From Caprimulgus europaeus (taxonomy: Eukaryota; Chordata; Aves; Caprimulgiformes; Caprimulgidae): a DNA stretch of 64,000 nucleotides. The stretch spans positions 10,608,554 to 10,672,553 of the forward strand of contig OU015529.1 in NCBI GenBank assembly GCA_907165065.1, in the 5' to 3' direction. The notes beneath the pieces were generated by a model. That model worked only from the letters and a program-made list of their open reading frames with translations. It did no database searches and had not been told where the DNA came from. Of this stretch, positions 1-12,990 are shown one piece after another. Position 1 is the stretch's first letter, and every line of letters begins with the position of its first letter. The translations under genes and the position numbers were made by a program.

Positions 1-200
1 AAATACCTTCTAACACTGCCAGGTTCGTCCTAATTTGCCTGAACTCAGCTCAGTGCCATCACTTGAAGCTAATGGCCCGAGCTCTGCTTACACAACCTGA
101 AGTGCTTAATTTGAGTGCACATTGTGACTGAAGGCCAGCCAGCCTCCACACTGTACACCTAACACCCAAATCTTTCTGTGTCCGAGAGTTGCGTGATAAA

Positions 201-545
201 TCACAGAATTGCCTCGACTGGCAAAGACCTCTAAGATTATCGAGTCCAATCTTTACCCTCACACTGACAAGTCCCCGACTAACCCATGTCCCTAAGCACT
301 ATGTCCACAGGACTCTTAAATCCCTCCAGGGATAGGGACTCCACTACTGCCCTGGGCAGCCCCTTCCCTTTCAGAAAAGAAACTCTTCCTCAGATCCAAT
401 CTCAACTGTTCTTAGTGCAACTTGAGGCCATTTCCTCTTGTCCTGTCATTTGTTCCTTGGCTGAACAGACTGACCTCCACCTCTCTACACCCTTCTTTCA
501 GGTACTTGTAGAGAATGATACCACACATCTCGCAAGGATGAAAAG
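201..545 (-). mobile_element. CR1 LINE 3' fragment (5'-truncated)
   Basis: This is the 3' part of a CR1 non-LTR retrotransposon lying in minus orientation. What shows it is the bird CR1 wording on the plus strand: GCCTCGACTGGCAAAGACC, ATTATCGAGTCCAATC, a CTCTTAAATCCCTCCAGGGA block, and CTTGAGGCCATTTCCTCTTG. On the minus strand the start reads IGLDNLRGLCQSRQF, typical of the CR1 tail. About a dozen bases are missing near 405 compared with the sister copy at 48.49 kb, and the 5' end fades out near 545. The copy is worn and cannot code. The subfamily is the same as the 48.49 kb copy and differs from the one at 41.1 kb. Confidence 0.85.
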
Positions 546-3157
546 AGAGAGCATCTCAGGAGGCGGTGAGGGGGTCCCACGACCACATGGCAGTGCAGGG
601 CCACTGAGGAAAGTAGCTGAACAGAGCAACACCTCCTGAAAATGTGAGTTTGGATTACCCAGGAACTTTTGTATCAGCACAACCTACAGCTGCTGACATG
701 AGCCAGCAGAGAAACCTGGCACAGAAACCACTTTTGAACTTAGCTGTGACCTGCACGTAACTCAGAAACCACAGCTGACCAGACATGCTTCACTTTGTTT
801 CAATGAGTATCATATTTTTGTGCATGCTTTTATTCTGCATTTATCACCATGTTTCAAAGTCTTAGACGTGGCATCAATACCAACATCCTTTTAGCCAAGT
901 TATTCATATCCATGTAGAGGAGACAGGGGTTGTATTCAGGGCCAAAATCAACTCCCAGATGTGTACCCCAAAATCAAACCCTGGGTACAGCGGAGCAAGT
1001 CAACAGGAATGCCAAAACCCCCAAAAGAACTAAGGCACACCGAAGAAATGGGTGCTCAGTTCCTACCTGATTTGGGGAGAGCTTGAAAGCCACCAGCTTT
1101 TTGTTTCTTTGCACATGTTTCTGAAAAGATTTTACAGCTTAAGTTCAAGTGCTTAAGGTCCTTCTCAATTTGGAATGTTTGTAAGGGATTGCATATAATG
1201 AATTGAAAAGTTATCATTAAAATCACTTTACCACGTCATCAGAAACACACCTTTGCTGGAGTGGTAACCCTAATTATAAGCCAAATGACCTAGACTTGTC
1301 TAAAGGGGAGGCACAGCCAATAGAAAAAGAGAAACAAAGCTCATTTACACACAGGTAGATGAAACTATGATATATTATATCAGCTAAAAGCATGTATAAA
1401 TTAACATTTTACAGTTTCTGTTTAAAAAGGGGAATATCACATCAGAATTTAATACAGTAAAAATACTTCCAACATGCAGTCTCAATATAGTCAGGTCAAC
1501 ATTAGAAATCCAAGTTTTTGTTTAATGCACTGCAATCATGTATTTGTCACTGAACTATTACTTAGGATCTCTTCTCAATCAGCAATGAATAGGTAAATAT
1601 CTTTATACATCTTCAATAAGGGCCTAGTGTGCATTCTTAACAGTACATATATCAATACTGAAAGATTTAAAAGAGATTCAATAGATGGGCTGTGGTCACA
1701 GCTACATTTTGGGTAAGTGATGCATTATGTTCATCTTGATGAAAATGGAATTGTTTTGAACAAGCTGACAAGAAAGCCTTATATTTTTTTTTAAAAAAAT
1801 TGTTAAATAGATAGTAAACATCATCCTAAGGTTGCTCTCTTTTTAAAACTACCTACTGTTCTTAACCAGGTTATGTCTATTATGATAATTCATGATCAGG
1901 AGTTAGTCACAGGAGACAGGTTCACTTTCTACATCATTTGGTCTCTGCTTTACTTATATTCTATATCACAGAAGGTCAGATACTGCTTGATATTCACACA
2001 CCCCACATAGCACAAGTGCAAAGACCCCTCTTCCCTCGCTAAACTCCAGGAACTTACAGGCTAATTGTGTGGGGTAGAGTTTGACACACATTAAATCTTT
2101 TTATACCAGAACAAGCCCTCACCCCAACAAATATTAAGATTCAGTAAACACTCAGATAAAGACAAAAAATTTAGGAAAAAATAATCAACCCCACATGCCA
2201 TCAACTATGCCATCAATAATACAAAATATACACCACTTGCACCTGAGTTGAATAGTGGAAAAGAGAGGGAGACTCTGTCAGTGCAAGAGAATGATTCATG
2301 TGACCACTTTGTCTTAATTACTCAGAACAAGCAGTTTCTTGCTGTTTAGGGAAGAACAAAGATATCAGTGTCCCCTGACAGAAAAATAAATAGCCATCGT
2401 GGTGGTGAAGATGATGATGACTGCCAGAACAACCATCAAAATCCGGTTTTGGATGATCCTGGAAAAAAAGCAGAAGAGACAAAAAAACCACTGAATAAAA
2501 CAAAATAAAGCAAAATATCAGAATATAAATAAAAATTACAAAAAGAAACACAAAGATAAATATCTTGGAGAAAAGACATGTGCCCACAGATTGAGGATTT
2601 CCTATGCCATGCTTGATTGTTTTTTATTTCTTTCAATTTCCAGTGTTTCCAAACATTTCTTTATGTAGCTATTAAATCCAAATTTTGCATTCAGGAAAAA
2701 AATAAGACTTTTCTTAGTTATGCATACACATAAATACATATTAGAATAACTGAAATGCATTATGCTACAATTTATTAACCTTCTATGAACAAATGAAATA
2801 ACTAGTCCTCAGCTGATGCAATCCAAGCAGGGTGGTCTGTAATCGTAAATACCATTATATTTTTTTAAAGCCATTCTGAAATCTTCACAGCTTTTTTTAA
2901 TCTGAACAGAAACAATTTATTAATTTTCAAGGGATTTTACTATTAAGGTACAAGATTTCAAGGAAACACATGTCAATGAGATACTTACTTGTACTAAAAT
3001 ACCAAGGGAAAAGTATAAAAGGTAGTTTTGAAGAAAAGGATGATATAAAGAAGCAAGTGTCAAACTGTGAAGCTTATGTTGTAAAGGCATCTCCTGTCTC
3101 TGTAGCATACCTTTACTTATGGTAATAGGCAAACGTTACATTTTCTATGTAGTATTT
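546..3157. other. Non-coding AT-rich stretch, no gene seen
   Basis: No exon, RNA gene or clear repeat was recognised. Open frames are short (under 90 codons) and overlap on both strands. A faint resemblance to the reverse complement of the L2/MIR-type 3' tail (GGAACTTACAGGCTAATTGT near 2050) is too weak to call. Confidence 0.6.
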
Positions 3158-3172
3158 AAAAAAAAAAAAAAA
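3158..3172. repeat. A15 homopolymer
   Basis: An uninterrupted run of 15 A. No LINE or SINE body precedes it, so it is better seen as a simple repeat than as a retrotransposon tail. Confidence 0.9.
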
Positions 3173-3547
3173 GGAAATTAGTAATAATAAAAAGATGCCA
3201 GAAGAAGAAAGTCCTAACATTGTTCAATCATTTGTTGAGAGAAATCCCTGTGTCTAAAATCAGACAACACATTGCTTCGGATTTTGCCTGAAATTAATAG
3301 GTCAATTAAAATGAATAAATCAACAAACAGTAGACTTTGAGGCATTTTATGGGAGGATTCTGGCTTGTAAGAATTTAGCATTTGTTATACCATTCTCACA
3401 GAGGAGGAAGAATATTTTCATAGGCTCTTCACAAAACAGGAACTTTTGCAAAACATATTTGTACATGAAGCATATTGTCAGAACTGGAGAGGTATAGAAA
3501 AAAACCTCAAAAAAACCCAACAGAAGAACCCAAAGTTCTTATTTTTC

Positions 3548-3562
3548 TTTTTTTTTTTTTTT
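3548..3562. repeat. T15 homopolymer
   Basis: Fifteen T in a row, within a T-rich patch. There is no recognisable element next to it. Confidence 0.9.
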
Positions 3563-6531
3563 AATTATTCTTATTTTATTTTTTCCTCATGCTTCTGGAA
3601 AACAAAAGAAAACAAAACAAAACAGAGCCCTCACCAACTAAACAATGGTAAGAAGAGGTAAAACTGTTTTGCAGCTTTGCATCAAACCAAGTACAAGGCT
3701 CCAACTTGAAGACAGGGAACGTAATGTGTTAAAATGAGAATATTTCATGCAGTGAAAGAGAGAAGGAACTCTAGAGAGCAGAGGGGAGTTTTCCTTGGTA
3801 AATGTTTTTCATTTGGACGCGGGTGGATATACATATAAATTATATTGGAAAGTGTAAAGAAAAATGCAGTTTTAACCAACTCCAGCTCTCTCCTCGCTTA
3901 CCCCCCACCTAAAGAAAAAGCAGTAAATGGATGGATGAAAACTGTCACATCAGACAGACACCCTCCCCTGTGACACTCTAAAAGGACTAGCTCTCTATCC
4001 TCCTGACAGGTTACAAAATGATCACATTTGCTGACACGTCTTCCGCAAAACTGCTTTAGTGTTTGTGTCCACTTTCCTAGCAGGAGATGAATGGGCTGCT
4101 TTGTCCTCATTTATCACTTAAAGCTGAACTAAGATCTGTCTCGTTTATTTTTCCCTTCCTCACTAGAAAGGCTCAACCACAGCATTAATTCTTTTGCGAT
4201 GACAGCTAATTCAAACTTAACAGGCAATATTTACTCTGCCAAAAGGATGAGGAGGAGGGAGGGATGTTTCTCACTCTTTTTCCCCATTTCCCCCCCCCCT
4301 AAAAAAAAAAAAAAGGGTAGCAGGCTAACAAAATAAAGCTAATTAAGGGCTTTTGGTTCTTGTTGGTTTGCACTTCAGTTTAACACCTGAACTTACAAGC
4401 TTCGCTTTTGTGGTGGGGTGTGACATTCTCTGCCAAACACCTGATAACAAATGATTTGCTCAGGCAAAGGCATGAAAACCAGAATATATATTTACTCACT
4501 CACCCCCATCACCCCTGAAAAGACACTCAGCAAAATTGAAACTCGGCAGTGAAATAGATTAAAAGCATGAAAACTCTTAAAACATTCAGCCTTAAGTAAT
4601 ACACAGTGCAGCTGGCTTGACAACCATTTTATTTGTGGGATGTGGGCCCCAAGGCATCCATAATGCTAATTTACAAAGGATTAACTGTGAGTGAAACTCG
4701 CTTAATCTAACACATAGTTAGGCAAAGACATACATAACATACTGAGTGTTTAAATCAACTTCTCCTATCTCTGGCCCACTGAAAAAGCATTTCACCATCT
4801 GAGACTTAAAGAAAAATATAAAAAAGCACCAAATCCTCCAAATGCTTTATTTTCAATACTCTGGCAGCACACACCCGATTGCAAGATTATTTAATCAGTG
4901 TCCACGTCTCTAAAATCCTTGTCAAGAGAACACTGAGCAAGGCATGCTGCCACCTGTATCTGCTAATTGAAGGTTCACTTATGGTGTGAATCTAGGAAAT
5001 ACATATCAAAGTTCAATTTCTAGGAATCTGAATTAGTCTGCACAGTGCAGCAAAAGAATATCATATTAAAAGGAACAAATTAATCATGAAATAGGATGGA
5101 TGTTATCAACAGACTCCTACACTGAAACATTATATACTTTTAATATTCAAGCCCACAGTTAAAGATTAATTTTAGATCTTTAAAAAAAGAATAACATAAA
5201 GTTTTACTGTTTTACTTTCAAGTGAGCAAGTAAAATTAAACTAACTGCAAACTGCCAGAAGGATGGGGCTAGGAGGAGAATGACAGAGCCGTTTGGTAGC
5301 AGCAAGACTGTCTTGAAGAAGGCTTAGCAAGTGGTGTGTGTCGAAGTCAGACTCTGGGAGCTGTTGCTCAGACAGAGAACACCAGTTCTGGATGTCAGCA
5401 CATTTCAGATCTCAAAGTCAACAGGCAAGGGCGACCCTTCAGAGTAAAGAAAAAATCAAGGCAAAAGGGGGTTTTGAGTGATCCAAGACAGTCAAGCCAG
5501 CTCACAGTGGTAGAACAATGGTTGGCATTGGCAGGACCCATCTGAGGGAAGCCTTTAGTACTGTCACAGCCAGACACTGCCAGTGGGTATTGCTCTAGGC
5601 AAAGCATCAAGGAATTTAAGTGGGGGAGGGAGTGATAATACCAAAGGAGAAGAAAATGGGGCCTAACATTCGCTACAAAAAAAATCCCAAAGGCTAACAC
5701 GCTTGCAAGAAGCAGATGATAGTCTTTTATCTCTATTGCACCTTAAATTCAACAAAATCTGGTGAATGAGGAAGCCCAGATTCTTCTTTGAAAATGCAAA
5801 GCATGTTTACAGGGTAAATAATTTAAGAAAGAATATATACTTGAAAGAAGACACCCATTGAAACATCCATGGCTAAAATGCCTGAAGGCAAAAACTTGTG
5901 CATTTGCATGCTGCATTTTATTAAGTTAGCACACTGTAGCTTTAAAAGAATGCATGGCCAAATTAAGAGGAATGTGTGACTGAAACATCAAGGATTCCTC
6001 AAGTTTACATTATGAATCATAGTGCTGTTGATATGAGATGAATTAACCATTTAGTCTATGCAGCTTAGGCACTGAATTCACATGAAGTTCTGCTGGAGCC
6101 CGGCGTGCTGGAGCTCAGTAACAGCCAATGTGTACAGTTCCTTTCATACTTGAAACTCTAAGAGCACAAGGGCTCATTCTACTTTGAGTTAGAAGAGACG
6201 AAAAATCTGAGCTTTTAAACCAAGTTCCATCTAGTTTATCATGGACAGCAGCCCAAAACATTTGGGTGCAAAAACCACATAGAAACAGTAACTAAAGCAG
6301 ATGTGAGGGTAACGTTAATCGGCACATTGGAAGAGCACACTGGAGTAATGATGCAGAAAGCCCATCCCACTCCTGTTGAGTTTCCTTTTGCTCTGCTCCC
6401 CCTTTCTAAATACCTGACCCTCTATCCTAGTTTCTGGTCATGGTGCCTAACCTTCGACTATCGGTGCCCCAGAGGCTCCCTCCAGCCAGTGCCAACTTTG
6501 TGAGCTGATGAATGACACCAGCTGCTTTTGA
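3563..6531. other. Non-coding AT-rich stretch, no gene seen
   Basis: No exon or repeat family was recognised apart from the C/A homopolymer pair at 4290-4314. An octamer-type ATTTGCAT lies at 5902-5909, flanked by ATGC-rich sequence, but single octamers are expected by chance. Confidence 0.55.
4290..4314. repeat. C10-T-A14 compound homopolymer
   Basis: Ten C (4290-4299), one T, then fourteen A (4301-4314). The run is length-unstable and prone to sequencing error, so its exact length should not be trusted. Confidence 0.9.
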
Positions 6532-6648
6532 GGATCACCTCTTTGATGCACACGGTGACCCAAGTCCCACATACATTACCAAAATTGAGGGATCACCTCT
6601 TTGATGCACATGGTGAACAAAGTCCCATGTCCATTACCAAACAGTGAA
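6532..6648. repeat. Tandem duplication, 2 x about 58 bp
   Basis: Two adjacent copies begin GGATCACCTCTTTGATGCAC, at 6532 and 6590, so the period is 58 bp. They share further blocks such as AAGTCCCA and CATTACCAAA and differ at roughly one base in six. This is an old local duplication. It does not look like a known mobile element and has no long open frame. Confidence 0.9.
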
Positions 6649-9515
6649 GTCCCTGGCAAATCAGTTCCCCCTATTCCTGCTGTGGTAGGAACTGTGCTGC
6701 CTTTCTACATTTCAAAACCCAAAATGATTCACTCCTCTCTGTAGCTTCACACACACATGCACACAATGGGTCTAACTCTGATTGTGACATGTTTAGATCT
6801 GCTCCGTATAAACACAAAGCAGTTCCCGAATGAGCTTTTGCAAACCTTACATTAAGGATGCCAACCGTGTTTAAACCTTTTTACAAAACTGCATTCATTA
6901 GCAGGGGAGTGCACGACATCTATATGGGTTCAGCCTGATGTCTTGCACATGTCTTAGTGCCTGATTGACCAGCATTGAATAATGATGCCTTGCCATTAAG
7001 CACTGATGGTACAATAACAATTGTCATGAAAATTAGCAATCACGGTAACATGTTAACAAAATACGAGATATAAATGAACCAGCGCAGGCTCTGGGTGCAT
7101 AGAGTTTTGTGTGCTTAACTTGAAATAATGAAGACTACAAATAAAATTCTGCAAAAATTTCTTACAGAAGCTCAACTCTGACACTGATACAAATAAAAAA
7201 ACCCACAAATGGCTTGGGGGATCAGTTAGAACACATTCATTACAACACAGGGCTTTATTCTTAAAGAAAGCATCTCGAAAAATAGTGTCCTCAAGAACAC
7301 AGACTGATTGATGACGGAGCACTGTCCAACAGTGTTTCACTGTAATACATATATTTAAGATTTAACTAGAAGTGATTCCTACCAGTTTACTGGGCAGAAA
7401 GGCTTGTTCTCTGTATACAAGACTACATTTTAAATGGTCACTGTGACTACTTGACTGTTGCGTTTTTGGGTGCCCTTTTATTTGTGATTGACAGTTTTTG
7501 CTAACATGTGAGAAAACAAGAGCATGCAAAGAGGTGGTAAGTGATTTTTAAGTGCCCAATATTCATGTGCAAATCAGCAGATTCAAACAAACACAGAGTG
7601 TAGGTCTAGTCACATAGGCAAATACATACCAGGCAAAACTAAACGTGAATTTAAAGTAATATAGCTATACTCAGATATCTTCTGGACAGACACCATTATT
7701 ATTTTATATAAGGACATCCTTGTTAAGATATATCAGAGCTTTCACACGGAAGCAGTAGACCCCACACAGGGGAATGAAATGTTACCATTGGTAAAGTGAA
7801 GCCTTAGATACATAATGATAAATCTCTAAATTCAGGGTATCTGGGGCCTGTTCAAGTAACTATTCATCTTTCCTATCTTTAGGTTTAAGACTGCTTTTCT
7901 TAAATAAAAGCAATTGAAAAGATCTAGACAGGCTGTGGCAAAACATAAAGACATGGCAACCCACTGAAATAAAAGAGTAAGAGAGCCCTACCTAGCAAAA
8001 TTACAGCTGGTTGGAAGTATTTGACTTGAGACATTTTTCATAATTAATAACTGAAATTAGAAAATAGAAATACCAGTGAAAAAAATAAGTGCACAAGCTG
8101 CATACAACTCCTTGGCCCTCTTCTAGCTGACCTTGGAAAAAGTGAAGAATTTGGAAAATACTCAAGCTTTTTTTTTTCCTCTTCCCCACCCCAAACTCTA
8201 AGAGTAAGTCCAAGTTCTTTGTATTCTCAAGCCAGAAGAACTGATTACACTGTACTTGATGTTGTATATTTAAAGGTGACAAGGCTTTGGGGGATAGTGG
8301 AGAGAGGATGGGACCTCCCCCATGGTTTTACTTCATACCAAGAAGGCCACACTGCCTGGGCTCCACCTCTGGCTTGAAGAGAGGCCATTCCCAGCAGGAC
8401 CCTATTTTGTGTTCCCTGAATTCCTTCTCAAAGGAGCCTCTTCTTCCCCTAGGGACAGGGGCTCTAGTTTCTCATGTGTGAGACCTTGGGAAAATCCATT
8501 AAAAATTGTTGAAAACTCAGTAGATAATGAAATTAAAGACTCAAAAATGGAGGAATGGAGACTAAAAAAGTGATAGCATTTTTCTAGCTGACTAGCACGT
8601 TTGTTCGAAAGAGACAGGCCATACAAGGTACCTTAGATATTGTTGATAGGGCTGAGGAGTTGTGCAGTGCTACATCCTCTAGCTTTAAAGTTCAGTCTTA
8701 TGGACTGAGGCTGTCTACTTGTAATAACATGGATACCAATCTCTAGTTAAAATATTACACTCAAACCACATCAATGTGTTTCCACCTGGGCCCTGAAAGA
8801 ATGAGTCATGTAATTAACAGGTGCAGGGAGGTAGTCACACTATCCAACTTGAAACATCTAAATTATATCTAGCTAATCTCTCTCAGCTCCTTGTGTATAT
8901 AAGCTAGAGTCCTGCTCTGAACTGCCTTCTCTTTTTCCTGGCCATCCCAGGAAAACTAGACAGTTAAGTTAGCTGGCTAGTTTAAGTGCCTACAGATTAA
9001 GTAGCTTCAACATGAGGCCCAAGAAAGCTTGCTAGCTCTGAAAGCAAAATCATACAAGAAAGGTGTTACCATGAAGTGTCTGTAGCCTCCCACTAATCAG
9101 AAATATTGTAGAGATGAAATTCACCAGGAAAGAAGAAGATTCATCATCTCCCTTTAATGGATCCCATATTTGCACATGAAATTCTGACCAGAATCAAATA
9201 TATTTCTCCTCTGACAGTTTTTCTGGAGGAGTAAGAGCTAGGGCACACATTCCGCTCTGGTATGAATGTCTCCTGAAACACAGTGGTTTTCCTTGGCTCA
9301 AGGAAACATGTTTTTACCTTGCTGCGTAACCTTCCAACAATCTTACTGTTATGATGAAAATTTAAAATTATTTTTATGATATCTTATAGTTAAAATACTT
9401 ACTGAGATATCTAATTCATAACTGAAATCTTGCTATACATTCCAAGTGTATCAAAAACATATGAACAGCATTGGAGCATAGTGTTATTTGGTAGCCATCA
9501 AGATTACTGTAGCTT
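6649..9515. other. Non-coding stretch, no gene seen
   Basis: AT-rich sequence with no exon, RNA gene or repeat family that I can name. A short GC-richer patch at 8290-8480 has overlapping open frames on both strands with no recognisable protein. Confidence 0.55.
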
Positions 9516-9562
9516 GCATGAGTCCTGTCTCAAGGAGCTGGTGGTCTCAACAGGTACAAATA
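9516..9562 (-). repeat. Possible L2/MIR-type 3' tail remnant
   Basis: The plus strand reads AGTCCTGTCTCAAGGAGCTG, then GTGGTCTCAA and CAGGTACAAA. This resembles the reverse complement of the widespread amniote tail that runs 'tttgtacagcg...agctctttggggcagggact'. The match is short and old, so the family assignment is tentative. Confidence 0.35.
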
Positions 9563-12500
9563 GTACCCAGGTGACCACTGGAGTCTAGGGGTAGTGAGGG
9601 GGGGTCCTGAGTGGCCTAGGGAGGAGAGATGTCTGTGAGAATGATTGGAAGACAAGTATATGCAGACTTCAGCAAGCAAACGGTGAAAATAGGGAAAGAC
9701 TGAAAGAGGACATCATGAACGTGGGACCTAAGATAAAAAGGTAAAAGGGAAGGGTACTGTACATCTTCTACTAGCTCAGATTTTGTTCATTGCCTATTTT
9801 TAAAACAGACAGAAAGCCATTTCTGAAGGATGAAAAGTTTCCTTCTGCTGATGAGAGACCTGACAGGGAACACTTCTCTGCACAGTTGTGATGCGACTTC
9901 AGCTTTCTCCGGTCTCCATGTCCACTACTTCCACGGAGGGAACCAATTAGATTATTACTGTCATTAAGGGAAACAGCGGGTGGCTTCCACAGCCATGGAA
10001 ACTCACCAACCAGAACTGGAGGGGGATTAATTCATTTTAGGCAAAGCAGAGGCAACACCAGATCTCTTTGGCAAGTCTAAATGAAGATCATGTGCACAGT
10101 GGCAACTGCAAGTGGAAGGAGTCAAGGTTGTATTAAATCTCCAACCAGCCTTTCTCAGGGTACTGAAGTATCAAGAAGAACAAATCACACATTTAGTCAC
10201 CTGAGCATGACTAAGAACCATAGACCTTAGCAAACATTATGAGTGCTTTAGAAAGAGCTCGGAGGGAGGGTGGACAGCCCAGCTGTCAGTGAAATGGCAT
10301 TCTTCAGCACATTGACTGTATGAAGCCCTGGTCCCCAAACAGTTAATAGGAAAAAAAAAAAGCCCCAACCCCAACCTCCTTGTCAGCACTCAAAGCTAAA
10401 GCAATTATTTCTCCAGCAGAAGAAATGTATGCAAGCTATAAAATGACAAGAACGTACATGATCGCACATTAGCTTTTATGATAAATACAGTTAAATTTAC
10501 ATTCTGTGCAATTTAAAGAAACCAAAAATGTCTAAAGTCTGCATTTTATCAACTTTCATAATCATTAGAACCCACTAAAATACATATCTTAAATAGATGA
10601 AAGAAAGCAACATCTTTTGCCCTGCCTCACTTTAATTAATGACTAATCTACGGCTTTTAGGTGTGAGGAAGCTGGAGACTGGACACAAATACTTTGTATT
10701 ATTTTCCCCTTATCACACCATATTTGACTGGGCGTCTTTTTGTATGGCAAGTTTTCTACAATTGTCTTAACAATGTTGACCTCTTTTGTAAAAACCTGAA
10801 GGCATCCACAGCAATTGTTCCTGAAGATGTGCTATCCAAAATGTTACCATTTCATGGCACTTCTTGAATGATAGAATAGATTTTTTTTTTGGTATGTATT
10901 CATTTTTTTCAAATGCTATAAAAGAAAGGAAAACAATCATGGCTAAGGCCATTTGTGAGATGGCATTAAAAGAGCCTACTCTGAGACAGATAAAAATAAT
11001 GAGAATCTTTCTGTCAAGAAGGATTTAGAAAATATCACTAGCATTATTAAAATTTAATTTTTTACTGTGCTTTTTGGTTCCCCCTTTTCCAGTGATAATG
11101 AGCAGGACTGCACACCTCCACATTGCTAGTACTTGTTTTGAGCAATAAATTCAGCCTTCCAGTCTGAAGACATTTCAGACAACAATTTTGACTGCTATAG
11201 GCTTATTTTTCAACCTGTTCTGTGCTTTGAGTCTTCCTATAAAAACCAGTTCATAAGCTAATTTTCCACAAGGCCAGTGGAACAAATAAAAATCAATTTT
11301 TGCCCAACTAGTTCAGAGAAAACCTGGGAATAGTGAAGACAGAACAGCGAAGAATAAAAAGAATCGATGTATTCACAAATGGTTTACCTGATAGAGAACT
11401 ATCAAATTAGTTGACAGGAGATACTTGCCACTATTAGAGTATTTTCTTTTCAGCATCATACAGTATTTCTATTAGAGGAGCAGAAATGCCTCTACTTTGT
11501 TATGACCTCAGACACCTCAGTTTAATAACCACACTGAGCCTCCACGCATTCTGTAAAACTACAGGGCACAAAGTCAAAGTGCAAGAGCACTGGTAGATCT
11601 TGCAACCGGAGGGACCTGCAAACCCAACCTGGCTTAGAGTAGGTCTAAGTTTTCATGATCTTGTGGAAGGAGCAAAGATTCCTTTTTCAATGAACACAGG
11701 GAGACATTCATGACCCCAGGCCAACCTTGTCAAGAGGAATTTGGTCCATCAAGAAAGGAAAAAATCGTAAAACATTGCCCAGACTTCCCTCCCCAGTTGA
11801 AAACCCAAATGTTCAGGAGCATGCTGAAGACTAAGTAGTTGAGTATCTCTTGGAGAGTAGAATACAAATTTCTCCAGAGATGGGAATCCCGTTAGTAACT
11901 TCAAAACTTCCAGAATCCCAAAGACAACTCGGGCACAGACTGTAATCTCGTGGCCCAATCCATTTCATCATCTCCGCCACTAATTCAGCATGTGTTTTGA
12001 AAGTGCAATACCAAGAAGGGGTTGGATAGGTGCTTATGCCTGTCTGCAGTCAGAAAAATATGTCTGGAAAACCGATAGAAAAACAGAATCTGCTTTTTAA
12101 CACAAATTAACCATCACTCCTGTGGAAATAAAACAAATTTATAATTTACAAGCTTAAATATTAAGGAAGCTATTTTTAAGTAGCCATAATCTTCACTCTA
12201 GTATGTAGCATTTTATACACTCCTTCATTTTTATGAGTTGGCATTAAAATGTGACTCATTTTAACAGAAAGAAAAAGGATTAAGTATGTCACTCTGAAGT
12301 AAAGCTGTGTATTACCTATTTAAAAATATTATAACACACCATGGAGACATCATTTCTAGGGCCAAACAAAACATTTCTCAATGAAGAAATGGCATGAAAT
12401 ATAAAATATTCAGCAGAGGAAGGGTATTTGGAATTAGGCAGTTTCACTGCCAATAAACAGCATCATAATAAATAGTGGGCATGTAGAAAATAAGTATCCT

Positions 12501-12761
12501 TGTTCTTCACTATGTGAGTTGTAACACCTTAGTAAGGGAAATTAATAAAGATACTACTCGTCCACTGAGTACTTACAGGGAGAAACTAAAAACCACCACA
12601 CATTTTGATTCTGAATCTCTTACAACTGATGCTAATTTGCTTATGATATCTGCCTGATTTAGAGCTAATCTTCTGTAAATTAACTCCTAATGCTGTCTGA
12701 AATAATCCTCTTAATGCTGGTCTGTCTTGAGTACTTTATATCAAACACCATGAAATACACA
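9563..12761. other. Non-coding AT-rich stretch, no gene seen
   Basis: No exon, RNA gene or repeat was recognised. The sequence is evenly AT-rich with short homopolymers (A run near 10350, T run near 10880) and no frame longer than about 70 codons. Confidence 0.55.
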
Positions 12762-12990
12762 AGCGCATACACGGCGCACAGGATTTGTAGCGCTCTTGGC
12801 TGCTCTCGAATATCTGCTGTGCCGTGAAGACACAAGCGTCGTGCAGAGCTGCGCGGCCCTGGGGCAGCTTCGGGACAGCACAGGGTCATCTTGCTCTGGT
12901 TGTCCCCTTCAAAGGGGACAGCACGCCAGGACTGTGCCCCACCACTCCTGGCCACCAGAGAGAAGAGGAGGCTCTTTGCCTCCTCACAAA
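12762..12990. other. Local CpG-dense, GC-richer patch
   Basis: Between about 12762 and 12882 there are roughly ten CpG dinucleotides, against a window in which CpG is scarce. The patch ends in a 20-bp inverted repeat at 12901-12920. Open frames run through it on both strands (up to 117 codons on the minus strand), but neither shows a known domain. It could be a small CpG island, an unrecognised exon, or chance. It is too short for a classical island. Confidence 0.5.
12901..12920. repeat. 20-bp inverted repeat
   Basis: TGTCCCCTT - CA - AAGGGGACA: nine-base arms pair perfectly around a two-base centre. It could be a dimeric factor site or chance. The arms are too short for a functional RNA hairpin. 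Confidence 0.85.
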
